From assembly GCA_001443445.1 (NCBI GenBank), contig LDXN01000011.1:1-57948 (forward strand): a DNA stretch of 57,948 nt, given 5' to 3'. This DNA comes from Candidatus Dadabacteria bacterium CSP1-2. Its GTDB lineage: Bacteria; Desulfobacterota_D; UBA1144; Nemesobacterales; CSP1-2. Position numbers and translations under genes: made by a program. Position 1 is the first letter of the stretch. Every line of letters begins with the position of its first letter. The notes below the pieces were generated by a model. It did not search any database. It had not been told where the DNA came from and worked only from the letters and a program-made list of their open reading frames with translations. Shown here in pieces: positions 7,769-18,503 of this stretch.

Positions 7769-8761
7769 CTATAATTCAGATCCTTCTCTTGTTTCTAGTC
7801 CGAGTTCGGTAAGGATTTTATATTCTTCTATGTCTTGACTCAAATTGTATTTAAGAATAATCTGCATTACCTCGTCCTCTTGGATTTTATACATCTTATC
7901 TGCTTTTATGATCAGAACCTTTTTTCCTCTCGGACCCCATACGTGAGGGTTTGTAGGTCCAAAGAGTGTAATGATCGGTACTCCGACCGCTGCGGCAAGA
8001 TGAGAAATCCCAGTATCACATCCTAAGTAGAGATGAGAGAGATTGAGGACGGCAGCGACCTTGGGGAGGTAATTCAAATGAAGAAAAGCAGAGGTGGGAA
8101 AATTGGATTTGATTAATTTTAAATTTTCTTCCTCTGCCGGGCCTATTACCCAGATTGATTTTCCGCCTAGTGTGTTTTCAATCCATTTCCCAATATTAAT
8201 GAATTTCTCTATTGACCACCCCTTTATACCGTAGGTTCTCGGATGTATAGCTACTAATGGTTCATATTTCATAAAGGGTGATAGAAACTTAGAGGCGAAA
8301 TCTAGGTCTTCACTACTTAAGTGAACCTTTGGAAATAAAGGAGGATTAACGTCGAGACCTATTTCCCTAAGAATAAGTGCCGTGTAATCGGCTGCGTGCA
8401 AATCGTCTCCTTTAGGAAAGGGTAGGTAGATAAGAATCTGTTTAGCCCCGATTCTTTTTAGGTTTTCTTTTATGATTCTTTCAGGATCGTTTATGTATGC
8501 GAGAATTAAATCAAAAGAAGAAAAGTAATCGGTAATCTCTTTGCTTAGTTTTCCATCCTTTGAATAAAGCTCTTGGGTGAGTTTTATTTCTCCAGCCGAA
8601 ATTGCATCCACATAGTATCTCTTATTTGCAATCTCCCAGTATTCACGATTGCCGATAACCTCTATGTAGGCATCAGGATGGTATTCTCTCAAGATTCCAA
8701 GCGTAGGAAGCGTGATAATAACGTCTCCTATAGCTCCTCGTCTAATTACCAAGATTCGCAA
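7769..8761 (-). CDS. Glycosyltransferase family 9 (heptosyltransferase-like)
   Basis: Two Rossmann halves of the GT-B fold. The N-terminal RRGAIGDVIITLPTLGIL is the GT9 acceptor-side motif; the C-terminal GCDTGISHLAAAVGVP and TLFGPTNPHVWGP form the ADP-heptose binding region. Family members (WaaC/WaaF/RfaQ types) transfer heptose or similar sugars to LPS core in the cytoplasm. The length of 330 is typical. It is divergent from the epimerase gene at 8974, which suggests a small envelope-sugar locus. The donor sugar is not determined by the sequence. Confidence 0.85.
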   Translation of the reverse strand: MRILVIRRGAIGDVIITLPTLGILREYHPDAYIEVIGNREYWEIANKRYYVDAISAGEIKLTQELYSKDGKLSKEITDYFSSFDLILAYINDPERIIKENLKRIGAKQILIYLPFPKGDDLHAADYTALILREIGLDVNPPLFPKVHLSSEDLDFASKFLSPFMKYEPLVAIHPRTYGIKGWSIEKFINIGKWIENTLGGKSIWVIGPAEEENLKLIKSNFPTSAFLHLNYLPKVAAVLNLSHLYLGCDTGISHLAAAVGVPIITLFGPTNPHVWGPRGKKVLIIKADKMYKIQEDEVMQIILKYNLSQDIEEYKILTELGLETREGSEL

Positions 8762-8973
8762 TGTATATGACCCTCGGAGAATTTTTTAAAATACCTTGTT
8801 TAAATTTACACAAGTTAGAGTTATGTTTAAAAGAACCAGTGTTATGTGATAAAATTCTAAAGTTACCAGTAAGTATTGATGTTGTTTACTACTTTTGTAG
8901 CTTTATTTAGTTAACAGGTTTATCAGAAATTAACAAACAATACAAGAAATAGAAAAGGGATGAAAAATACCTA

Positions 8974-9924
8974 ATGGATTTACTTGTTACAGGCGTGGCT
9001 GGTTTCATTGGTTCTCATCTTGCAGAAAGGCTTCTTAAAGAAGGTTTTCAAGTAATTGGCTTAGATTCATTTCTAGATTATTATCCAAAAAAGATTAAAG
9101 AGAATAATTTAAAGGGATTAGTTAGTGATAATAAGTTTACATTTATTGAGGGCAGTATATTTGAGTTGAATCTAAAGGAGATTTTAAAAAGGGTTGATGC
9201 CATCTTTCATCAGGCTGCCATTCCAGGTGTCAGAGCAAGTTGGGGAAAAGAATTTAATAAATATATAGAAAACAACATACTTGGAACCCAGGTTCTACTT
9301 GAAGCCTGTAAGGATGCAAAGATTAAAAAATTCATCTATGCATCTTCTTCTTCAGTCTATGGAGACGCTGATGAACTTCCTATCAAGGAAACTTCGGCTA
9401 CAAAGCCTGTTTCGCCTTATGGTGTTTCAAAACTCGCTGGAGAGCATTTGGCAACTCTCTACTATAAAGGATATGATATTTCAACCGTATCGCTTAGATA
9501 CTTTACTGTATATGGACCAAGACAACGCCCCGATATGGGATTTCATAAATTCATAACTGCAATTCTTCTAGAAAAAGAAATAGAAATCTACGGCACAGGA
9601 GATCAAACAAGGGACTTTACCTTTATTGATGATGTTGTAGAGGCGAATCTACAGGCTTTCATCAAAGGAAAGAACGGTGATGTATATAACGTTGGGGGAG
9701 GGAGCAGAATAGCACTTATTGAAGTTATAAAAATCATTGAAGAGATAGTAGGGAGGAAAGCAATCTTAAAATATGTAGAGCATCAGAGGGGCGATGCGCA
9801 GCATACATATGCTGACATATCAAAGGCAAAAAGAGACTTTGGTTATACTCCTAGGGTTGATATTTATGAAGGGCTAAAAAGACATTACGATTGGCTAAAG
9901 GAAAATTTGGATGTTTATAGATAG
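8974..9924 (+). CDS. NAD-dependent nucleotide-sugar epimerase (extended SDR)
   Basis: GVAGFIGSHLAERL is the extended-SDR NAD-binding TGxxGFIG motif, and the catalytic Ser-Tyr-Lys is seen in SSSSVYG and YGVSKLAGEHL. RYFTVYGPRQRPDM and IDDVVEANLQAF support a UDP-sugar 4-epimerase, with UDP-glucuronate 4-epimerase or UDP-glucose 4-epimerase most likely. The length of 316 is normal. It probably feeds sugar nucleotides into LPS or capsule synthesis together with the divergent GT9 gene. Confidence 0.87.
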   Translation: MDLLVTGVAGFIGSHLAERLLKEGFQVIGLDSFLDYYPKKIKENNLKGLVSDNKFTFIEGSIFELNLKEILKRVDAIFHQAAIPGVRASWGKEFNKYIENNILGTQVLLEACKDAKIKKFIYASSSSVYGDADELPIKETSATKPVSPYGVSKLAGEHLATLYYKGYDISTVSLRYFTVYGPRQRPDMGFHKFITAILLEKEIEIYGTGDQTRDFTFIDDVVEANLQAFIKGKNGDVYNVGGGSRIALIEVIKIIEEIVGRKAILKYVEHQRGDAQHTYADISKAKRDFGYTPRVDIYEGLKRHYDWLKENLDVYR

Positions 9925-9990
9925 AATTTTAGCCAAGCTAGGCTAGTGAAAGTAAATTATTTTGATTTTTTTATAGTGCATGAAGAAGGC

Positions 9991-10090
9991 TGTCATTGCG
10001 AGGAGTGAAACGACAAAGCAATCTAATTGAGATTCCTCACTACATTCGGAATGACACTCCTTACTAGATCGCTTCGCTAACGATGACTAC
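9991..10090. repeat. Dispersed palindromic repeat (ttgcgaggag family)
   Basis: Begins gtcattgcgaggagtgaaac and contains gcaatctaattgagattcctc, followed by aatgacactcc. Related copies occur at 10346, 26006, 50448 and 57249. These are non-coding repeats common in environmental bacterial genomes. Apart from the repeat I see nothing else in the 225-bp gap. Confidence 0.7.
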
Positions 10091-10150
10091 TCTTTTCAAC
10101 GCACTAATTTCTGGTAGGAACGGTATAAGTACCTTAAATGGAGGTTAATA

Positions 10151-10330
10151 ATGCCGATAGATGAAAAGCTTCTTGAAATCCTTGCCTGTCCAAAATGTAA
10201 AGGTGATATTAGGCTTAAAGATGATCAATCTGGTTTAATATGTGATCAATGTAAACTTCTATATCCCATCAAAGACGATATTCCAATAATGCTTATTGAT
10301 GAAGCAATAAAGCTTGAGCAGACAGAATGA
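10151..10330 (+). CDS. Trm112 family zinc-ribbon peptide (YcaR-like)
   Basis: A 59-residue protein, MPIDEKLLEILACPKCKGDI..., with two CxxC pairs (C13/C16 and C31/C34) and the closing YPIKDDIPIMLIDEA that typifies Trm112/UPF0434. In eukaryotes and archaea Trm112 activates methyltransferases. Bacterial members often sit in LPS or cell-envelope operons and have no proven role. Here it follows the epimerase gene after a repeat-filled gap. AGGTTAATA immediately precedes the ATG. Confidence 0.88.
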   Translation: MPIDEKLLEILACPKCKGDIRLKDDQSGLICDQCKLLYPIKDDIPIMLIDEAIKLEQTE

Positions 10331-10345
10331 TCTTTTCATAATTAC

Positions 10346-10425
10346 CATTACGAGCATATATAGTGAGGCAATCAAATGACTGATTTTGAGATTGCTTCGG
10401 GATTTCATCCCTCGCAATCATACCT
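10346..10425. repeat. Dispersed palindromic repeat (diverged ttgcgaggag family)
   Basis: Includes gattgcttcgggatttcatccctcgcaatc and a shorter partner gaggcaatcaaatgactg. It sits between the Trm112-like gene and the convergent sucD. Confidence 0.5.
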
Positions 10426-10504
10426 TTATGTTAAGCAAAGGCAGGGCTTAGTGGAGTTGTTCCTTATTACAACAAAGTATACTGCTTAATATAATATATT
10501 TAAT

Positions 10505-11374
10505 TTAACTGAGTACTTCTTTGACGGCCTCTCCTATCTCTGCAGGGCTTGGAGTTACTTTTATACCTGCACGCTCTAGGGCCATAATCTTATCCTTTGC
10601 ACTGCCAGAACTACCTGAAATAATAGCCCCAGCATGACCCATTCGCTTTCCTTTTGGAGCTGTGGAACCAGCGATAAAAGCAACTACCGGTTTACTGAAT
10701 TTTTTCTTAATATACTCTGCTGCTTCTTCTTCTGCGCTTCCTCCAATTTCTCCTATTAAAACCACAGCATCTGTTTCGTTATCTTTCTCAAAGAGTTTTA
10801 GAACATCAATGAAGGTAGAGCCAACAACTGGATCACCACCTATTCCAACACATGTCGACTGACCAATACCTAAATTCGTCAGTTGCCAGACAGCTTCATA
10901 TGTGAGTGTTCCGCTCCTTGAGATTACTCCAATCCTTCCGGGAAGGTGAATGTATCCTGGCATTATCCCCACTTTTGCTTCGCCAGGGGTCATAGCTCCT
11001 GGACAGTTTGGACCGATAAGTCTTGCTTTTTTCCCTTCCATATATCTTTTAACCTTAATCATATCAAGGGTAGGGATTCCTTCCGTTATGCACACAACGA
11101 GGTTGATTCCTGCATCTACGGCTTCTACTATAGCATCCGCAGCAAATGGTGCAGGGACAAATATTAGTGAGGTATTTGCCTTCGTTTCTTTCACTGCATC
11201 TAATGCAGTGTTAAACACATGGAAACCTTCTACTTCAGTACCACCTTTTCCGGGTGTAACTCCACCCACAACTTTAGTTCCATATTCACGGCATTGGGTA
11301 GCATGGAAAAGCCCGGCGCTTCCAGTAATACCTTGCACCACGACGCGTGTATCTTTATTTACGAGAATGCTCAT
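10505..11374 (-). CDS. sucD: Succinyl-CoA ligase alpha subunit
   Basis: A CoA-binding Rossmann domain ([22 protein letters not shown]), [31 protein letters not shown], and the phosphohistidine segment [11 protein letters not shown] length of 289 matches SucD. It makes the alpha half of the ADP/GDP-forming succinyl-CoA synthetase of the TCA cycle. The beta subunit gene sucC, which normally precedes it, is absent: upstream of the ATG there are over 500 bases without a gene. The SD is weak (GGAGTAGAG). Confidence 0.95.
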   Translation of the reverse strand: MSILVNKDTRVVVQGITGSAGLFHATQCREYGTKVVGGVTPGKGGTEVEGFHVFNTALDAVKETKANTSLIFVPAPFAADAIVEAVDAGINLVVCITEGIPTLDMIKVKRYMEGKKARLIGPNCPGAMTPGEAKVGIMPGYIHLPGRIGVISRSGTLTYEAVWQLTNLGIGQSTCVGIGGDPVVGSTFIDVLKLFEKDNETDAVVLIGEIGGSAEEEAAEYIKKKFSKPVVAFIAGSTAPKGKRMGHAGAIISGSSGSAKDKIMALERAGIKVTPSPAEIGEAVKEVLS

Positions 11375-11912
11375 TACTTCTCTACTCCTTTAGTGAATTG
11401 TGAGGCAAATTGGATTGGAATCATATCATAGCTTGGGTGGGGTTTCAACAGATCAGCTTTTGAGGCACATCGAAAAACTCTAATAACACAATCATGAAAG
11501 ATTTTCTTTTAAATTACATAATTAAGGGTTTTCTCAGGTGTAAAAATATTCTTTTAAATGACAGGTATTATTACCGACTAGACATAGTATTTAAACAGCT
11601 TAATAGATTGTTTATATTCTAGTATTTCATCAGACCTATTTTCTTTTATGAATATTCTACCATTAAAGCACTTTATTCAAAACCGTGATTCATAAAATTG
11701 GAATTGTTCTTGACTCAGCTATGGGACTCTAATAATATTTAATCAGAATTCTTAGAGGATGGTTAAATATTATAGGGCAGATTAAAATTAAATGTTTAGT
11801 TTTATCTTATTAAGAGGATCCGAAAAATCCTAGAGTATGAGAAAGACATAAAGATTATGGCAGAGCAGCTTTAGTAAAGCATTTAGTGAAGTAAGGGTGA
11901 TTTCTAGGCAGA
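11375..11912. other. 538-bp AT-rich intergenic region, divergent
   Basis: No open frame or RNA gene recognised. It separates the divergent sucD and LuxR-type genes and should hold both promoters. One good sigma-70-like candidate is listed separately at 11710-11738. Confidence 0.5.
11710..11738 (+). promoter_or_regulatory. Candidate sigma-70 promoter for the LuxR-type gene
   Basis: TTGACT, 17 bases, then TAATAT. It faces the HTH gene at 11913 and would give a leader of about 170 bases. Confidence 0.45.
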
Positions 11913-12188
11913 ATGATAATGAAAATGACCTCAAAGCCATTTCAACCTTTGAGAAAAGTTAAACTTAAACAATTAAAATCTATCATTACAAAAAGAGAAC
12001 AAGATGTTGTACAACTCGTTATTCAGGGATACAGTAACAAGCAGATTTCTAGAAAGCTTCGTATAAAAGAAAAGACAGTAAAGAGTCACTTAGTACAAAT
12101 CTTTAAAAAACTCGGCGTTAGAAGTAGACTTCAACTTACCGTTGCTTTGCTTAGTTCTGGTATTAACAAATCTTTTTTTTCGTACTAA
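11913..12188 (+). CDS. Stand-alone LuxR/GerE-type HTH protein
   Basis: Residues 26-80 match a GerE helix-turn-helix: ITKREQDVVQLVIQGYSNK, then EKTVKSHLVQIFKKLGVRSR. There is no receiver, PAS or autoinducer-binding domain, so the protein is little more than the DNA-binding domain, and how its activity is controlled is not visible. The start may be any of three close ATGs (11913, 11919, 11925); none has a strong SD. It sits upstream of the ribosomal rpsB operon but there are about 380 bases between. Confidence 0.75.
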   Translation: MIMKMTSKPFQPLRKVKLKQLKSIITKREQDVVQLVIQGYSNKQISRKLRIKEKTVKSHLVQIFKKLGVRSRLQLTVALLSSGINKSFFSY

Positions 12189-12566
12189 ATCAAGTCATAG
12201 AAAGTAAAGTGATGTATTAAGAGAAAGCGGTGCTAAAGTACTAATTAGTTTGCATATTCAATGTAGTGTAAAGCTATAATAAGATGGGATGAATTTTAAA
12301 CAATACCTTTTTATATACTTGTGGTAGAATTACTGGGGTAAAATGCGGGTTACGATTTGTATAAATTTGTATTTAACACCGATAAATAGAGTGGTAAATT
12401 ACGCAACCTCAATAGAACTACCCTGGCTTAGGTAATATTCCACTATTTAAGTATATATAATTCAGTATCATGATATTGAATAGTACATAAACTTGCAAAA
12501 AAGGTTTTTTATGTTAATCATTTAAAGTTAATTTGTGTTTTTAACTTCGATACTGGAGGAGTTATT
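12189..12566 (+). other. 378-bp leader/intergenic region before rpsB
   Basis: No gene. It must contain the rpsB promoter and a long leader, where S2-mediated autoregulation acts in other bacteria. A TATAAT at about 12272-12277 has only a poorly spaced -35. I do not recognise a conserved leader RNA. Confidence 0.4.
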
Positions 12567-13451
12567 GTGGAAGAAAACAATGTTGGCGACGTAATCAGTA
12601 TGAAACAGCTTCTTGAAGCGGGTGTGCACTTCGGGCATCAGATGAGCCACTGGAACCCTAGGATGAAACCCTACATATTTGGGAGTAGAAACGGTATACA
12701 CATAATAGACCTTCAGCAGACTGCAAGCCTATTTAAAATGGCTTATAACTTCGTTAGGAATGTAATAGCTGACGGTGGTGAGGTCCTATTTGTGGGGACA
12801 AAAAAACAGGCTCAGGGGATCATTGCTGAAGAAGCAATAAGGGCTGGAATGCCATTTGCTAATACTCGTTGGTTAGGTGGAACTCTCACCAATTTTGCTA
12901 CAATTCGCTCAAGGGTTGACTATCTGCTTGAGTTGAAGAAGATGGAGGAAGAAAAACAATTGGACCTTCTTCCTAAGAAGGAGGCAAAGGGACTTAAAAG
13001 GGAGATTCAGAAGCTAGAATATCTGCTAAATGGAATTATTAACATGAAGAAAATACCAGATGCATTGTTCGTTGTTGATATAAAAAAGGAATACACTGCT
13101 GTTCGTGAAGCAAAAAAGATTGGGATTCCAGTTGTAGCTGTAATAGACACAAATTGTGACCCGTCAACTGCAGATCTCCCCATCCCCGGTAATGACGATG
13201 CAATTAGGGCTATAAAGCTCTTTACATCGAAGATAGCTGATGGATGCATAGAAGGAAGACATATTTATGATCAGAGGGTACTTGCTGGAGAAATTGTAAG
13301 GAAACAAGAAGAAAGGGCCCCGGTAGTAATAGAAAGAAAGGTATTTGTTTTTAAGGAATATGGAGGTGAAATAGAGACAGAGGAAAAACCGGTTCCTGTT
13401 GACTATACAAAAGACGTGGGCGAAACCGGGGAGGAAACCGAACATGGCTGA
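12567..13451 (+). CDS. rpsB: 30S ribosomal protein S2
   Basis: S2 motifs are clear: [20 protein letters not shown] near the N-terminus, [21 protein letters not shown], and [20 protein letters not shown] towards the end. The start is GTG with a GGAGGA (12555-12560) six bases upstream. At 294 residues it is longer than the usual 230-260 because of an acidic C-terminal tail of about 45 residues. First gene of rpsB-tsf-pyrH-frr; its end overlaps tsf by 8 bases. Confidence 0.97.
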   Translation: MEENNVGDVISMKQLLEAGVHFGHQMSHWNPRMKPYIFGSRNGIHIIDLQQTASLFKMAYNFVRNVIADGGEVLFVGTKKQAQGIIAEEAIRAGMPFANTRWLGGTLTNFATIRSRVDYLLELKKMEEEKQLDLLPKKEAKGLKREIQKLEYLLNGIINMKKIPDALFVVDIKKEYTAVREAKKIGIPVVAVIDTNCDPSTADLPIPGNDDAIRAIKLFTSKIADGCIEGRHIYDQRVLAGEIVRKQEERAPVVIERKVFVFKEYGGEIETEEKPVPVDYTKDVGETGEETEHG

Positions 13452-14049
13452 GGTTACAGCTCAGATGGTAAAGGAACTCAGGGATAGAACTGGAGCACCC
13501 TTTCTCGATTGTAAGAAGGCTCTGGAGGAGGTTATGGGTGATTATGAAAAGGCTGCTGAAATTCTCAGAATCAAGGGTCTAGCAAAAGCAGCCAAAAAAG
13601 CAGGAAGAGAAACGCCTGAAGGGATAATAACTTCTTATATTCATGCTGGCGGAAAGATAGGTGTTATGGTCGAAGTAAACTGCGAGACGGATTTTGTTGC
13701 AAGAAACGAGGAATTTCAGAGACTTGCAAAAGAGATCGCAATGCAGATTGCTGCTGCAAATCCTAGGTTTATAAGTCGAGAGGATGTACCTGAGTCTGTT
13801 TACTTAAAAGAAAGAGAGATAATGACTGCTCAGGTAATAGAGTCGGGAAAGCCAGCGAGTGTTGCTGACAAGATTGTTCAAGGAAAGATTGAAAAATTTT
13901 ATGAGGAGATATGTCTTCTTGAACAGACATATATTAGAGATCCTAAAATTAAGATAAGTGACCTTATAAGCTCAATGGTTGCTCAGTTAGGAGAGAATGT
14001 TGTAGTAAGGAGGTTTATAAGATATCAGTTGGGTGAACCTATTGAGTGA
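13444..14049 (+). CDS. tsf: Elongation factor Ts
   Basis: Starts [20 protein letters not shown] with the conserved [15 protein letters not shown] and [15 protein letters not shown] (TDFVAR signature). It is the guanine nucleotide exchange factor for EF-Tu. I choose the ATG at 13444 (SD GAGGAAACC) and not an in-frame ATG at 13399, which lies inside rpsB and adds non-homologous residues. At 201 residues it is the short form, lacking the duplicated core subdomain of the E. coli type. Confidence 0.96.
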   Translation: MAEVTAQMVKELRDRTGAPFLDCKKALEEVMGDYEKAAEILRIKGLAKAAKKAGRETPEGIITSYIHAGGKIGVMVEVNCETDFVARNEEFQRLAKEIAMQIAAANPRFISREDVPESVYLKEREIMTAQVIESGKPASVADKIVQGKIEKFYEEICLLEQTYIRDPKIKISDLISSMVAQLGENVVVRRFIRYQLGEPIE

Positions 14050-14055
14050 AGTTAA

Positions 14056-15368
<1,313 letters not shown>

Positions 15369-15679
15369 AGTTCTATCATAGTAGTTAATGTAATTGAAGT
15401 CTCTTCATTTTTAATCCCAACTTTGTTCAAATATAACCTGAAATTCAATAGCATATAGCGGTTTGTGATATTAAGAATTTTGATCTTTCTCTATCAGAGT
15501 AAAATTTAGCACTGTTTATAAGTAAGTTAGGAAAATAGTTTAAGGAATTAAAATTCCTCCTCGCATATCTTTACCCGAATAACCCTAAATTCTATAAGAG
15601 TGAGCAAAGTATGTCATCGCATTATATTGTTCATTTTTATGTTAAAATTTTAGATAATAGATTCAGTGGAAGTAAATAG
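15369..15679. other. 311-bp AT-rich gap after frr
   Basis: No gene, repeat or hairpin with T-tail stands out. It presumably holds the terminator of the translation operon and the promoter of the small membrane protein gene. Confidence 0.4.
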
Positions 15680-15919
15680 ATGAGATTTATAAAGGATCAT
15701 TGCACTAATCTCTTTATTTATCTATTTATGTTATCAGCTTTAACATCCTTGTTTTGTTTTTTATTTCTTGTTGTTTTTCTTCTACGTTATACCTTTGAAT
15801 CGGTAACCGAACAAGAACAAACAATTGCATACTATTTTTTTATTATGTTGTTAACAGGTCTTCTGATGGTTCCATTATCTCTCTTTATTCTGGATAGAAT
15901 AGAAAGGCTTAAGGAATAA
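15680..15919 (+). CDS. Small two-helix membrane protein, unknown
   Basis: Seventy-nine residues with two hydrophobic segments (about 14-36 and 47-69) separated by a polar, acidic loop (FESVTEQEQT), and a charged C-terminus. I do not recognise the family. The stop is 18 bases before rtcA, so it may be cotranscribed with it. SD-like GTGGAAGTAA precedes the ATG. Confidence 0.55.
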   Translation: MRFIKDHCTNLFIYLFMLSALTSLFCFLFLVVFLLRYTFESVTEQEQTIAYYFFIMLLTGLLMVPLSLFILDRIERLKE

Positions 15920-15937
15920 GGAAAACTAGCTATTATT

Positions 15938-16971
15938 ATGAAATTTGTAGTGATAGACGGATCTTTTGGAGAGGGTGGGGGTCAGATTCTTAGAACTTCC
16001 CTCTCGCTTTCGATCATTACAGGAAAGCCATTTGAGATAATAAATATTAGGGCAGGAAGGGAAAACCCCGGACTACGCCCTCAACACCTTGCCTCAGTAC
16101 ACTCAGCAGCAAGGATAAGCTCTGCTTGTTTAGAGGGAGCAGAACTCGGTTCACTTAGGCTAAGATTTATTCCGAATGAAGTAGAACCAGGAGAGTATAG
16201 ACTTGATGTATCAACTGCAGGAGCAACATCTCTTGTTCTCCAGACAATATTTTTCCACTGGCTCTCAAGGGAAAATCTGGTTCCATTGCTACTATAAGGG
16301 GAGGCACTCATGTTCCTTGGAGTCCGCCTTTTGAATTTCTTGAAGAGGAATGGATTCCATTTATGAGAAGAATAGGTTTTCAGGGGGAGCTGAAATTGAA
16401 ACGTGCAGGATTTTATCCAAGAGGAGGTGGAGAAATTATTTCTAGCATTGAGCCGATAAAGGTTATTTTGCCGCTGGTGATTAAAGGAAGAGGTAATTTA
16501 ATAAAAGTAATTGGAATCTCGGCAGTAGGAGATCTTTCAAAAGTGGTGGCGGAAAGAGGGAAAGAGAGGTTAATACAAATTCTAAACGAATACAACATTT
16601 ATAATCAAGTAGAATCAAGAGATTTACCATCATTTGGACGAGGGGCGATTGTGTTTTTAAAAGCCGTGTTTGAAAATACAACCGTGTGCTATAGCGCGCT
16701 TGGAGAAAGAGGGAAAAGAATGGAAGAAGTATCAGAGGAAGCGAGTCAGAAATTGTTTAATTTTCTAAAAAGCGATGCTACGGTTGATGAAAACATGGGT
16801 GACCAGTTGCTCCTACCGCTTGCTTTAGCTCATGGCAATTCATTTTTTAAGGTTCCAAGAATTACTGAGCATATAAAAACCAATACCGAAATTATTAAAA
16901 AATTTTTGAATGAAGCTAGGATTCATTTTGAAGGTAATGAGATTTTAGTTGAAGGAATCGGGGATCGATAG
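15938..16971 (+). pseudogene. rtcA: RNA 3'-terminal phosphate cyclase, with an apparent -1 frameshift
   Basis: The first part has IDGSFGEGGGQILRTSLSLS, ENPGLRPQHLASV and STAGATSLVLQT. The second has SIATIRGGTHVPWSPPFEFL, KLKRAGFYPRGGGEI and DQLLLPLALAHG, together a complete RtcA of about 345 residues. RtcA makes 2',3'-cyclic phosphate ends on RNA with ATP. The two parts are in different frames. The break is at a run of five T at 16250-16254 (one further T restores PLALKGKSGSIATIRGG). It could be a real mutation, an assembly error or a slippage site (ATA TTT TTC). rtcB and archease lie 4-6 kb away. Confidence 0.85.
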
Positions 16972-17471
16972 ACAACTCTTCCCTTTAGTTAATATGTCAG
17001 TATTAAAGACCTTAATTATGTAAGATAGGAACTTTTTGGCACCAGGTTACAAACTAGAAAAATGTGGCTGGTAAATGTATTCTGAAATTGGAATGGCAGA
17101 TGAGAACTATTATTTAGTTGCAGTTGGTTATATAAATTAACTAGAATCAACATTAAATAAATATCTGGCCCTTATCCACAACTATTAAAGCTACATATAA
17201 ACTTTGAATAACTTTCAACAAATTTTAAAGTTATCCTTTAAAAAATCTACCGTTATTTTCAATAAGTCAATTTGACCTCATTATAACCTTATATGTTTGA
17301 ACATATCACTGTAGGATTGTTCTCCAACTACAACCCTAACGAATGCTTCGCTGAATTTATTTGTTTTTCTTACTAAGTTATATGTAAAGAAACTAAGGTT
17401 ATAAAAAACTTAGCTATGTAGCTCGCAAATTTGAAGTCAGCTATGATTTCATTTTTAACTTTTTGTGTTTA
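16972..17471. other. 500-bp AT-rich gap between convergent broken genes
   Basis: I see no open frame with family resemblance, no RNA gene and none of the dispersed repeat families found elsewhere. Its content is unexplained. Confidence 0.45.
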
Positions 17472-18406
17472 TTAGTCTAGCAAAAGAGAGTCTGTAGTTA
17501 AACTTTGAGCGATCACTTCTGCAGCAATCTGCCCACTTCTAAGCCCGAAGTATATACCTTCACCTGTTATCGGATCGGCAAGTCCTGCTGCGTCTCCTAT
17601 AAGCAGCCCCCTTTTTGTATTTAGAATTTCATCCCTTCCTCCTATAGGGATCCGATGCCCTACAAGAGAGCGGCAGATGTAGTTTTTGGCAAGCCCCTTT
17701 CTCTCTAGTTAGAAAGAGAAGAATCTTTTAATCTCTTTTACCTTTGGCAGGGTTGTAAAAACTCCGACAGAGAGGTGGTCTCTTTTAGGAAATATCCAGC
17801 CGTAACCTTTAGGGATAACATTAAAATCAAGGTGAAGGGAACCGTCGTATACGGATAAGTTGGCTGAATCGTTAATTGGAAAAATCTCCCCCTCTAAGGC
17901 AGCGCCCAGTTTTGGTTTTTTCCTAAGTTCTAGAGACCTTGCCACAAGGCTTGTTACACCATCTGCCCCTATTATCACCTTTGACTTAAAATTCCCTTTT
18001 TCCGTCGTTACAAGTACGTAATCTGGAAATTCTTTTACAAAATTGACTCTCGTTTGATCAATAAGGTTTACCCCGTAATATTTAGATTTTTGGACGAGGA
18101 AATAATCGAATTTGTCTCTCATTACCATGGTGACTATTGGAAAAGAAGTCGTCTTTGCAAATCGCCATCTGTGATTGAGAGTCAAATGGGTATTAAAGGT
18201 GTAGTTTTCAGCTATAGCACGTATATCCTCAGGTAGAATGTCTACAGCTTTTTTTGTTAATCCACCTGCACAAAATACCTTGGGAGTTTTTCTTTTTCTA
18301 ATAAAAGCACTCTTAAGTTTCTCTTTGAAAGTTCATAGGCGCACATACCACCTGCCGGCCCTGTTCCTACAATAATTACGTCATAATCGGTATATGTGTT
18401 ATTCAT
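17472..18406 (-). pseudogene. Geranylgeranyl-reductase-family FAD oxidoreductase, broken
   Basis: Three pieces in order. MNNTYTDYDVIIVGTGPAGG (FAD-binding GxGxxG) begins at 18406. The middle (17709-18185) contains VIIGADGVTSLVAR and PKGYGWIFPKRDHLSVG. The end has GLLIGDAAGLADPITGEGIY. This is the geranylgeranyl reductase / NAD(P)/FAD-dependent family that saturates isoprenoid lipids. Two lesions are visible: a one-base loss near 18279-18283 (before a VFCAGGLTKKAVDILPEDI segment) and an in-frame TAA at about 17709-17711, after KRFFSF. The downstream remainder stays open to 17472. Either it is a recent pseudogene or there are errors at both sites. Confidence 0.8.
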
Positions 18407-18503
18407 CTATTGTAGGGGCGAACCTCAGTGTTTGCCCAGTTGCTGTTTGTGTGTTTCATTAGGGCAGACACGTGGGTCTGTCCTACTAATAAATCAAAAA
18501 CTA

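Noticed and set aside
10950-11393. 147-codon plus-strand frame opposite sucD
   Set aside because: Shadow of sucD, biased by its GC-rich codons.
12189-12566. Riboswitch or conserved leader in front of rpsB
   Set aside because: No recognisable conserved structure by eye; left as intergenic.
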